Positions 8,086 through 14,209 of a stretch of 25,318 bases of DNA are shown one piece after another. Both the position numbers and the translations under genes were made by a program. Below the pieces are notes generated by a model, which saw only the letters and a program-made list of their open reading frames with translations, was not told the DNA's origin and searched no databases. Origin of the DNA: a virus. The DNA lies in the IMG/VR virus record IMGVR_UViG_3300008120_000654, positions 1-25,318 of that record. One strand, written 5' to 3'. The first letter of the stretch is position 1; every line of letters begins with the position of its first letter.

Positions 8086-8893
8086 TCAGTCCCCGATCAG
8101 CGGCGGGCGGTTGGCGAAGGGGCTGCTAGTCACCACGTCAGCGGCAATGCCGGCGGGCGGTTGGCGAAGGGGCTGCTAGTCACCACGTCAGCGGCAATGC
8201 CCCATTTCCACGCAAGATATCCCTCAATCTTCAATCTATCAAATGTCGATAGCGCCGCATTATTCGTGATAATCACTTCACCGATTTGCCAGTTTGTGTA
8301 TCTAGTGAACATGGGTGAGGAACCGATGTAGAACGGCGAGGCCCCTAAGTTCGTCCGCAACGTATAGGAGCCGGAGTTGCCGCCGTCTGTGTTTCCGTTC
8401 TGCAGCCCAACCAATGAGTTGTTTTGATGTATGCCTGTGACAATATACGTTCGATTTGTAACGTAAGTCGCCACACCAGTCCCGTCGTAATTCGGCTGAG
8501 CTCCCCCAGTGTTTGCTGCATAAATTGCAGACCTTCCATTGCTTTTGATAAGATCAGACCACCCTGCAGTTGTGGGGCCAGTGGTGGTATAAAACTCAAA
8601 TAATGAGTTGTAGGCGTTGGTGAATGCTGCAGCCCTAAATACGATGAATGCAGTTATTGGGTACTGAAATGCCCAAGCCTCGGGTGTTCTTCGTAGCGCT
8701 TTGGCGGTGCCGTCGAACGAGATGCTGCTCAGACCGTTAATGCCGTTCTGGTTATACGCTGGCTGGTTGGCCGTGGTTGTCTGCCTGTAGAAGCATCAGC
8801 AGCATCCAGCCACAGCGCAGGCCGCACCAAGTCAGGCGTCCACAACAGCCCCTGCAACTGTGCCTCATCGTATTGGTTAACCCCGCGCGGCAT
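8086..8893 (-). pseudogene. LamG/concanavalin-like phage protein gene, broken twice
   Basis: The 5' part starts at ATG 8893 (MPRGVNQYDEAQLQG) and reads to LWLDAADAST, a hallmark of phage LamG-like jellyroll proteins. It then leaves frame and stops at 8729 (54 codons). The rest of the jellyroll lies in another frame from about 8786 (RQTTTANQPAYNQNGINGL, later LKIEGYLAWKWGI). Members of this family usually have about 20 more residues (SQWNDKSGNG-type) between these parts, so a deletion of about 55-65 nt that also shifted the frame is likely. Near the 3' end a perfect 50-bp tandem duplication replaces the expected end RPPLIGD with RPPALPLTW. The ATG overlaps the stop of the upstream gene (TAATG). 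The intact protein would be a carbohydrate-binding or virion-surface module. A sequencing or assembly error is the main alternative. Confidence 0.8.
8101..8200. repeat. Perfect 50-bp tandem duplication
   Basis: Positions 8101-8150 and 8151-8200 are identical. The unit length is not a multiple of three, so the duplication shifts the reading frame at the end of the LamG-like gene. Confidence 0.97.
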
Positions 8894-9306
8894 TACGCAA
8901 TATCCTCATTCCAAGGACGCACGTAAATTTCGTTGCCGGATGAGGCAAACGCCACGCCTGCGTTATTGACCACGCTCAATCGCATGGAATACGGGTACAG
9001 CCGCACCATGTTGATGACCGCCACCTTTGCCGATGCGCCGCTGATCAGGGGCACGACGTACAAGTCGCCGCCGATGCGATCCGCAGTGTCAGTGCCGTCG
9101 TTGAGCGTCACGCGCAGCGTGATCGATCCACCAGTCGCAGGCGTAATGCTGCCCAGCTTGATCGTGACCGATCCGTAGAGATCGAGGTTGGTTGAGTTGT
9201 CATAGCTGATCGCGCCTGTTTCGGCACCGTTCGCAATACTGTTTAGTGTGGTCGAGGCTAGATTGCTCGAACGTGTTGATGGTGTAGCCCATTTTGCTAC
9301 TGCCAT
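8893..9306 (-). CDS. Beta-rich phage structural protein
   Basis: This 137-residue protein starts at ATG 9306. It has a Thr/Ser/Asn-rich first half (MAVAKWATPSTRSSNLASTT) and strand-like segments (YGSVTIKLGSI, GSITLRVTL, GGDLYVVPLI), and ends YVRPWNEDIA. The stop overlaps the LamG-like start (TAATG). Composition and its pairing with the LamG-like gene suggest a virion-surface or tail-fibre accessory protein, but I cannot name a family. Spacing to the gene upstream is only two bases. Confidence 0.75.
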   Translation of the reverse strand: MAVAKWATPSTRSSNLASTTLNSIANGAETGAISYDNSTNLDLYGSVTIKLGSITPATGGSITLRVTLNDGTDTADRIGGDLYVVPLISGASAKVAVINMVRLYPYSMRLSVVNNAGVAFASSGNEIYVRPWNEDIA

Positions 9307-9308
9307 GA

Positions 9309-9670
9309 TTAAGCCCTCCCGCCGCGAGCGATGCCGACACTGCGCGCCGTCACGTCAATATTATTAGCTTCCGCCCACGAGGGATGCCGCTGGCCTAGTG
9401 CCATCAGCGCATCAACGGCGGACTGTGTAAACACCCCTGCTGCGACGAGAGCCGTCAAACCGTTTTGTACAACGGTTCGGTAGTGCTCATTGCCAAGATC
9501 AACCGACTTCTGCATCGTCAACGCGTCATACATGGTATCCGCCACAACGCGAGCCTCATCGGAGAGCGCGGCATTCGTGCGTGCTGCTTTTAGTTTTTGA
9601 GAACATTGGCGACCTGCCAATCCGGCATCTCGGCGGGTAGTTCACTTATTTTTTCAGCTAAGGTTGTCAT
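9309..9670 (-). CDS. Phage protein of about 120 residues, interrupted by a frameshift
   Basis: Reading starts at ATG 9670 with a Shine-Dalgarno (CCGGAGACTGACC). It gives MTTLAEKISELPAEMPDWQV but stops at residue 26, right after an A5 run at about 9593-9600. A -1 shift at CTC AAA AAC opens a frame that continues to 9309 (AARTNAALSDEARVV, then SWAEANNIDVTARSVGIARG). The two halves together resemble a short phage protein often found beside LamG-like genes. Either one base was inserted, two were lost, a sequencing error occurred in the homopolymer, or frameshifting restores the product. The heptamer is not a canonical slippery site (C AAA AAC). Function is unknown. Confidence 0.65.
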
Positions 9671-9743
9671 GGTCAGTCTCCGGTTGTTCGACTCTGAAGT
9701 TACGGAGGATGCCAACCCCTAGAAGTCATGATGGTGTCTACCT

Positions 9744-10334
9744 TTAAGTCGTGGCCTCATCCAATACGGTAATTGCGCCGCGCAGTAACTCAGTAACCAC
9801 GCCACTGCCCGATACCAATTCAAGATCGTAAACAGCACCCGTGAATGCAAATGCGGCCGTTTGTGCGGCCGTGATCGTGACGGTGATGGTCTTCGCCGTA
9901 TCGTCTAGCGTGATGCCAGATGACGACGTCAGCTCCAGAAGACTGTCGCCGCCGTAGTCGCTACGGATCGTCATGCGTGCCGTAAAGCCTGCAAGCGAGA
10001 CCGGTGTTGGGTATTTAAGGTACCCACCACTCGAATACACGCCAAATTCGGCGGGATTGATGTCGTTGAACGACACCGCATTCACGCTCTCGACCGTGGC
10101 CTGATGGTAGTCAGAGTCCGACGGCGGATCGTTTAACGCGTTGATTTCGTTCATTCCCTGAACCGACACGATCGCGACACGCCATCCGTCCGGGATGCCG
10201 TGAGCGTTCGCGGTGACCGTTGCCGGTGCCGTGTTGGGAATCGCGCTGATCGCTTTGTAGACGAAAGGCGGACCTTCCCACCGAACAACGCGCGTGAACG
10301 TCTTACCCTTGGTAATGACCAGGTCTTTATTCAT
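9744..10334 (-). CDS. Beta-rich phage structural protein
   Basis: This is a 196-residue protein if translation starts at ATG 10334 (MNKDLVITKGKTFTRVVRW); a TTG 12 bases upstream is less likely. It shows a KGKTF/VVRW N-terminal strand pair, an inserted domain (TANAHGIPDGWRVAIVSVQG), and a C-terminal module ending YDLELVSGSGVVTELLRGAI. The N- and C-terminal modules resemble the small beta-sandwich domains of phage baseplate or tail accessory proteins. It is the first gene after the late promoter, tRNA-like gene and second terminator. Only a weak Shine-Dalgarno is visible. Function is inferred from composition only. Confidence 0.75.
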   Translation of the reverse strand: MNKDLVITKGKTFTRVVRWEGPPFVYKAISAIPNTAPATVTANAHGIPDGWRVAIVSVQGMNEINALNDPPSDSDYHQATVESVNAVSFNDINPAEFGVYSSGGYLKYPTPVSLAGFTARMTIRSDYGGDSLLELTSSSGITLDDTAKTITVTITAAQTAAFAFTGAVYDLELVSGSGVVTELLRGAITVLDEATT

Positions 10335-10348
10335 AACGTCGCTCAATG

Positions 10349-10372
10349 AAAAAGCCCGCTCGAAAGCGGGCT
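10349..10372 (-). terminator. Second late-region intrinsic terminator
   Basis: On the minus strand AGCCCGCT-TTCG-AGCGGGCT (8-bp perfect stem, UUCG loop) is followed by TTTTT. It lies between the tRNA-like gene and the first late structural gene, about 15 bases before that gene's ATG. Confidence 0.92.
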
Positions 10373-10381
10373 GGTAAAGGG

Positions 10382-10453
10382 ATGCGGGGGCCTGAATTGC
10401 ACAGGCGGTCTCCGGCTTATGAGGCCAGCGGATTGCTACTTTCCCACCCCGCG
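10382..10453 (-). tRNA. Initiator tRNA(fMet)-like gene, anticodon CAU, degenerate
   Basis: The minus strand folds as a 72-nt cloverleaf. The acceptor is CGCGGGG with CCCCGCA and keeps the C1-A72 mismatch typical of bacterial initiators. The D arm is GGA/TCC with a 9-nt loop. The anticodon stem CTGGC/GCCGG has loop CTCATAA (anticodon CAT). A 5-nt variable region follows, then a T stem GCCTG/CAGGC with loop TGCAATT. Spacing from the anticodon to the 3' end equals that of E. coli tRNA(fMet) as I recall it. Oddities are a D loop without the conserved GG, G instead of U at T-loop position 55, a discriminator T and no encoded CCA (CCC follows). It is bracketed by two intrinsic terminators. It may be a functional, decaying or mimic tRNA. 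Confidence 0.72.
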
Positions 10454-10463
10454 CTTGAAAACG

Positions 10464-10486
10464 AAAAAGCCCCGCATCAGCGAGGC
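10464..10486 (-). terminator. tR'-like intrinsic terminator
   Basis: On the minus strand GCCTCGC-TGAT-GCGGGGC (7 bp with one U-G pair) is followed by TTTTT. It lies about 100-120 nt downstream of the predicted late promoter and 10 nt before the tRNA-like gene. This matches the place of tR' in lambdoid late control. Confidence 0.85.
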
Positions 10487-10588
10487 TTTAGGAATTTTGG
10501 AGGCACCTTGGGATTGAAGTCTCGGTGAGCCTTTGTTTTAGTTATTAGGTGGCAGGCCCGAGCGCCAAGGTGTCCAGTGATCAGCGCG

Positions 10589-10617
10589 AGTATGAACTTC
10601 TCAAAAATTACTGTCAA
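10589..10617 (-). promoter_or_regulatory. Predicted late promoter (pR'-like)
   Basis: The minus strand has TTGACA (10617-10612), a 17-bp spacer, and CATACT (10594-10589). The -35 box contains the TGA stop codon of the Q-like gene. Transcription would start near 10582 and meet an intrinsic terminator about 100 nt later, as at lambda pR'/tR'. Confidence 0.7.
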
Positions 10618-11315
10618 CAGTTTCGTGCATATTCAATTTGGCACGTTTTTATCGCGAGTCGAATGATCGCGCGAGAAGTCGTGACCGCCTTGACCAGATA
10701 CGCGGTTTCGCGAAGGTTAATGGGGGTCTCAAACATATCGTTCTTGAGTGAAATTGCGCTCTCACGTTCCTTGTCGGTGAACTTGTGTTTCAGCTTCCCA
10801 TCACATACCGGGCAGACCTGTGTGGGTTGGTTTCCTTCAATCCCCTCGAAGTTGGGTATCTCCCCTGCCCCGTGGCAGGACCGGCAGTAGTCTTCCGCCC
10901 ATTCGTCGATCGCCACCGCGGCGACCAGCATTCTCTCGATCTGGTTCAGCTTGCGCGCCCTTTTTCGGCGTTTCAGGACGTGTTTAATCTGGCCGGCGAG
11001 TGCTTCAATGGCGTCTTTCTGTTCGCGGGTGATCAGCGTCTTGAGGATGACTTCGACGGGTTTGTTTTCCGCCTCGGCCCACTTCTTGTAGGGTGCTGGG
11101 ATATCTGCCTTCTCGGCAATCAGCATCCGGGATTTGTAGGCGATTAGATTCCGTCCTAACCCGGATAGCATGACCGCCCACAAGGCAGAGTCGGCCCGGC
11201 CGGTTTGAAGCTCTTGAATCGTCTTTGACTGCATTGCCCCCAGTGCCGCCATGGATTCTGTTTGACCGTAGGCCAGGGCAACCGCGAGCGTTTCCTCGAT
11301 CGATGTATTGCTCAT
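10614..11315 (-). CDS. Late antiterminator Q-like zinc protein
   Basis: This 233-residue protein starts at ATG 11315, overlapping the upstream stop (ATGA). It has a helical N-terminal half, a basic stretch KHVLKRRKRARK (residues 111-122), and a zinc-binding pattern CRSCHGAGE ... CPVCDGK (Cys 144, 147, 168, 171) of the DnaJ-like CxxCxGxG type. A helical C-terminus follows. Similar zinc motifs occur in Q-type late antiterminators of lambdoid phages. It is the last gene of the early operon and is followed at once by a sigma70-like promoter and a terminator, which is the genetic context of Q. Direct homology to a given Q family cannot be proved here; another zinc DNA-binding protein is possible. 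Confidence 0.72.
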   Translation of the reverse strand: MSNTSIEETLAVALAYGQTESMAALGAMQSKTIQELQTGRADSALWAVMLSGLGRNLIAYKSRMLIAEKADIPAPYKKWAEAENKPVEVILKTLITREQKDAIEALAGQIKHVLKRRKRARKLNQIERMLVAAVAIDEWAEDYCRSCHGAGEIPNFEGIEGNQPTQVCPVCDGKLKHKFTDKERESAISLKNDMFETPINLRETAYLVKAVTTSRAIIRLAIKTCQIEYARNC

Positions 11316-11752
11316 TTGACGACTCCGGTGTTGAGATAGGACATATAGGGCAAGCGAATCAGCTCTTGGAAACGCATGGCGGCGCGGTCGTTTGTATCGA
11401 GCTCACGGCGCGATTCGACCCCGCAGACAGTTATGATTTTTTGCCTTGCAGCTCCTGCTGAAACCTCGGGGATCGGATTGAATTGACTCGGACGGCATAT
11501 CCACCGCTGAAACTTCTCGTCCTTACACCAGTTCACCGCCAGCATACAAAGTGGTCCGGGCTTATCTTTCTCGGGCCCGGCTGGTGTCAAGGCTTTCGGA
11601 TTCAACGGCGCCAGCGCCACCGGCATATCGATCTCGGGGAATAGTTGGTGAAACGCTGCCTTGTCTACCGGCGAGACATGGAGTTTTATTTCCAAGGTTC
11701 CATCCACCATTTCACGGACTTGGCGGCGGACGGCGGAAATGGCGGCGGTCAT
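11312..11752 (-). CDS. Conserved phage hypothetical protein
   Basis: This 146-residue protein starts at ATG 11752, chosen because it overlaps the upstream stop (ATGA); a TTG 63 bases further up would overlap that gene by 67 bases. It begins MTAAISAVRRQVREMVDGTL, shows EIKLHVSPVDKAAFHQLFPE and MPVALAPLNP, then CMLAVNWCKDEKFQRWI. The C-terminus is RELDTNDRAAMRFQELIRLP. It resembles small uncharacterised proteins in the Nin-like regions of temperate phages. No catalytic motif is visible. Confidence 0.75.
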   Translation of the reverse strand: MTAAISAVRRQVREMVDGTLEIKLHVSPVDKAAFHQLFPEIDMPVALAPLNPKALTPAGPEKDKPGPLCMLAVNWCKDEKFQRWICRPSQFNPIPEVSAGAARQKIITVCGVESRRELDTNDRAAMRFQELIRLPYMSYLNTGVVK

Positions 11753-11949
11753 TTCGGCAGCGTCCGTGAGTGTTTGACGGTCATAAAAAATTCGTCCTTG
11801 CCATCGTTGAACCAAATGTCGAAACCGCCTAGCCCGGCACCGGTATCGAAACCTTTGAAGCCAGCCGTTTTGAGTGCGTCAATGATTTCTTGGCGCAATG
11901 AAAACGCGGCGTCTTTCGAGGTCGGGCCGTTGCCCATATCAACACCCAT
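11749..11949 (-). CDS. Small hypothetical phage protein
   Basis: This 66-residue protein starts at ATG 11949, with GAAAGGAAG about 9 bases upstream. An in-frame GTG nine bases earlier is less well placed. The sequence (KDAAFSLRQEIIDALKTAGF, GGFDIWFNDGKDEFFMTVKH) suggests one helix followed by a beta sheet. It overlaps the next gene by 4 bases. No family recognised. Confidence 0.75.
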   Translation of the reverse strand: MGVDMGNGPTSKDAAFSLRQEIIDALKTAGFKGFDTGAGLGGFDIWFNDGKDEFFMTVKHSRTLPK

Positions 11950-11964
11950 GGCTAACACTTCCTT

Positions 11965-12168
11965 TCATTCAAATAAATCCGTTTTCTCTCGTTGTTGAAA
12001 ATGCTTCCCTCTGCATATCGGTCCATTGGCGTCTTGCAGGCCGACGATGATCTTCTGTCCGGCCTTCTTCGACTCGGGCTGGCAGAACACCAGTCCGCGC
12101 TTGTCCATCCATTCTTTCAATTTGGGGTCGGATGATTGGCGGGTGTTTGCACAGTCTTTGCATGTCAC
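11965..12168 (-). CDS. Small cysteine (zinc ribbon-like) protein
   Basis: This protein has 67 residues from GTG 12168, which overlaps the upstream stop (GTGA) and has GAGGG upstream; an ATG at 12198 is the alternative start. Cysteines occur as TCKDCAN near the N-terminus, one in LVFCQPES and one in PICRGKHF, a possible four-Cys metal site. It lies in the Nin-like block next to the DUF1364 gene. Function unknown. Confidence 0.7.
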   Translation of the reverse strand: MTCKDCANTRQSSDPKLKEWMDKRGLVFCQPESKKAGQKIIVGLQDANGPICRGKHFQQREKTDLFE

Positions 12169-12647
12169 GCCACCCTCACCAATCCATCGCGCCAGCATGC
12201 CAACCAGTACGTATCGTCATTCATTGCCTTCGCAAAATCGACGCCTGACTCGGTTTTAATCAGCCCTTTTACGAATAGCTGGAAACGTGTTTCTCGCATG
12301 GCGTTGGCGAATGCGCGTTCCTTCTCGGGGCGGCTCATCTGTTTGCCTTGGTCAAGGATCGAGTGGCAGTTGGCGCAAGCCCAACAAATCATGTTGTCGT
12401 GACTTTTCTGGCTTTTCCCTTTAGCGTGTGCCGCGCTGTTCGAGTGCGCCGATACCACCGTTGCCGGATCGTGGCCAGCGCCATGATTGAACATCAGCGT
12501 GCAGTTCTGGCCGAGCGCAAGTCGAAGCAGTGCGGGGTTTCGGTAGACGTCATCTTTCGGGAACATGAATGCGCTGGTGTCCCTTGGGGCGCGTTTGTAC
12601 CGCTGGCCTTTTTGGATGATCGGCCTGTTCTCAAGTTGTGTGCTCAT
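12165..12647 (-). CDS. YbcO/DUF1364-family putative nuclease
   Basis: This 160-residue protein starts at ATG 12647 (ATGA overlap). It matches the DUF1364 (YbcO) layout found in lambdoid Nin regions. LLRLALGQNCTLMFN is followed by PATVVSAHSN and then ICWACANCHSILDQGK. His 68 and Cys/His at 88-95 give an HNH-like metal site. The family is thought to be a structure-related nuclease, probably acting in recombination. The C-terminal third (FQLFVKGLIKTESGV) extends the domain. Confidence 0.82.
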   Translation of the reverse strand: MSTQLENRPIIQKGQRYKRAPRDTSAFMFPKDDVYRNPALLRLALGQNCTLMFNHGAGHDPATVVSAHSNSAAHAKGKSQKSHDNMICWACANCHSILDQGKQMSRPEKERAFANAMRETRFQLFVKGLIKTESGVDFAKAMNDDTYWLACWRDGLVRVA

Positions 12648-13057
12648 GGGCGCTTTCCCTCAGCAGTACGCCGCCGTTTTTCCATTTCGGCGTTAATCAT
12701 TGCGTTGCCTAGCCCGTCAGAGGCAAAAATACCTCTGTGACAATGTGGGCAAGCTGGCACCATGCTTCTTTTCCGCCAAGCCTTTTCCAGTTGCATGGCC
12801 GCTTTGGTGTGAATGTTCTCGCTCACGATCATCTTTGCTTCTTGCTGTGCGGCTCTTGTCTTTGCAAGCTCTTTGCTCCAGTTCATTGCAAGGTACTCAA
12901 GCGCCCATAGCGGATCAATCTGTTTGCCGCAGTCGTCGCAACTAATGACTCCGCCATGCGAGTCAATGGTCAGATGCTTGTGCTGACAGGCGTTGGGCCG
13001 GTACGCTGTCGAGCGCGATGTAATCTGGAAATCGCCGAAATTAATGACGTTGCTCAT
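12644..13057 (-). CDS. Zinc-finger phage protein
   Basis: This 137-residue protein starts at ATG 13057 (MSNVINFGDFQITSRST), overlapping the phosphatase stop. Two Cys pairs are seen: CQHKH...CDDCGKQIDPLWALEYLA near the N-terminus and ACPHCHRGIFASDG near the C-terminus, with a charged helix between (KELAKTRAAQQEAKM). A nucleic-acid-binding role is plausible. I do not recognise a named family. Confidence 0.78.
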   Translation of the reverse strand: MSNVINFGDFQITSRSTAYRPNACQHKHLTIDSHGGVISCDDCGKQIDPLWALEYLAMNWSKELAKTRAAQQEAKMIVSENIHTKAAMQLEKAWRKRSMVPACPHCHRGIFASDGLGNAMINAEMEKRRRTAEGKRP

Positions 13058-13530
13058 GCGCGCCCTCGTAGCCAGCCCTCGAACGCCTTGTTGCACAACA
13101 CGGCATCACACCGTTTCTCGCGTAGCAAGCCAATTGCCTCGTCTGGTGTTTTGCCCGACTCAATCAACGCCAGTGCTGTCACCAATCCGCTACGGTTTAG
13201 CCCAGCCTGACAATGAACCAACGTAGGCGCCAGCTTTCGGGCTTCGTTTACATGCCGCGCCAGCGCCAACAAAATGCCCTCGTCCGGCAAATCGGCGTGG
13301 TCAAACATCTGCGCGCCCAAGTAAATCTGATGCTCACGAATTACATAGTGTTCCCATGGGTACAGGCAGATGATGAATTTGAATTGTTCCGGCGCGGAGC
13401 CTCGCGGACAGCCTGACATCCATAAGTTGCCGTCGATCTGCGAGTACAGGGGAACGGAGAACGGCATGCCGCCTTCGCGCGCCCAGCCTTCAATTCGGTG
13501 GCTGTTGAAATCGGATAGTTCTGTTGTCAT
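13054..13530 (-). CDS. Dual-specificity-type protein phosphatase
   Basis: This 158-residue protein carries the cysteine phosphatase signature HCQAGLNRSG (catalytic Cys 107, Arg 113), with an upstream acidic loop FDHADLPDEG that could supply the general acid (Asp 78 or 80). Size fits a compact DSP/PTP domain hydrolysing phospho-Tyr/Ser/Thr or another phosphoester. It sits in the Nin-like block between a small membrane protein and a zinc protein, where lambda has a Ser/Thr phosphatase of a different fold (NinI). The ATG at 13530 overlaps the previous stop. Confidence 0.85.
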   Translation of the reverse strand: MTTELSDFNSHRIEGWAREGGMPFSVPLYSQIDGNLWMSGCPRGSAPEQFKFIICLYPWEHYVIREHQIYLGAQMFDHADLPDEGILLALARHVNEARKLAPTLVHCQAGLNRSGLVTALALIESGKTPDEAIGLLREKRCDAVLCNKAFEGWLRGRA

Positions 13531-13649
13531 CTTGCCCTCTTAAAAAATCGATGTGCGGCCACTTTCACGACCGGCCAGAAAATCACCCATACTTGGCGCA
13601 CCAGAAGGACAATGGCGATAGCGAATATCCATTCGGCTAGGGATTTCAT
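13527..13649 (-). CDS. Small single-span membrane protein, 40 residues
   Basis: The ATG at 13649 overlaps the LAGLIDADG gene stop, and the TGA overlaps the phosphatase ATG, so both ends are coupled. The sequence is MKSLAEWIFAIAIVLLVRQV, then VWVIFWPVVKVAAHRFFKRAR-like residues. It has one hydrophobic span broken by an Arg and a basic tail. The tight ATGA fit on both sides is the main reason to believe it. Function unknown. Confidence 0.72.
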   Translation of the reverse strand: MKSLAEWIFAIAIVLLVRQVWVIFWPVVKVAAHRFFKRAR

Positions 13650-14209
13650 GCGGCTTCCTGTTCTTGCAAACGGAACACTTGGCTCTGCCGGCGCGGGAAT
13701 CGGCTATGTAACTTCCTTGCTTGATGGCCGCGCAAGACCGATCCCCATTGATGACCTTTTTTCAGGTACGAAACCAACTGCGGACTCACTCCGAATTCTT
13801 TTGCGATGTGCAGTTGCACCCGCCCTTTTGCAATCTCGACAAGAATCGCCTTGTTGCGAGCATCAATTTTTTCAACGTCCGCCAAGACGCGATTGATGAT
13901 CGTCATAGCCTCTGCCATTTGGTCGGGCTTCATGTGGATGTACCGACCGCAAATTTCAAACAGTCGCTTACAGTCAATGACGTTTGAAACCTCATAGCAA
14001 AACAGCCGCTTGTAGTTCTTGTCCTTTGGGCGCGCGTATTCGATAACCCTGCCAAATCCGGCGCGGTCTTTTATTGCCTCAAGAGTGTGGCGAACAGTGT
14101 TTGCAATTCGCACACGAACCGAGTGGCCGGTAATGACTTCAATGTGTCCTTCGCCATCAATCATTGCAGCGAGATACGCTGCAAAAGCATCATCCGACCA
14201 GTCGTTCAT
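13646..14209 (-). CDS. LAGLIDADG-like homing endonuclease with HTH
   Basis: This 187-residue protein has YLAAMIDGEGHIEV (residues 12-25), a clear single LAGLIDADG-type motif with the acidic metal ligand. It is followed by a domain typical of such nucleases (VRVRIANT, FGRVIEYARP). The C-terminal third contains a helix-turn-helix (IAKEFGVSPQLVSYLKKG) and a basic tail. A single motif implies a homodimer. The ATG lies 20 bases inside the end of the methyltransferase gene with AAGGAAC upstream. A free-standing mobile endonuclease next to a methyltransferase suggests insertion by homing. Confidence 0.82.
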   Translation of the reverse strand: MNDWSDDAFAAYLAAMIDGEGHIEVITGHSVRVRIANTVRHTLEAIKDRAGFGRVIEYARPKDKNYKRLFCYEVSNVIDCKRLFEICGRYIHMKPDQMAEAMTIINRVLADVEKIDARNKAILVEIAKGRVQLHIAKEFGVSPQLVSYLKKGHQWGSVLRGHQARKLHSRFPRRQSQVFRLQEQEAA

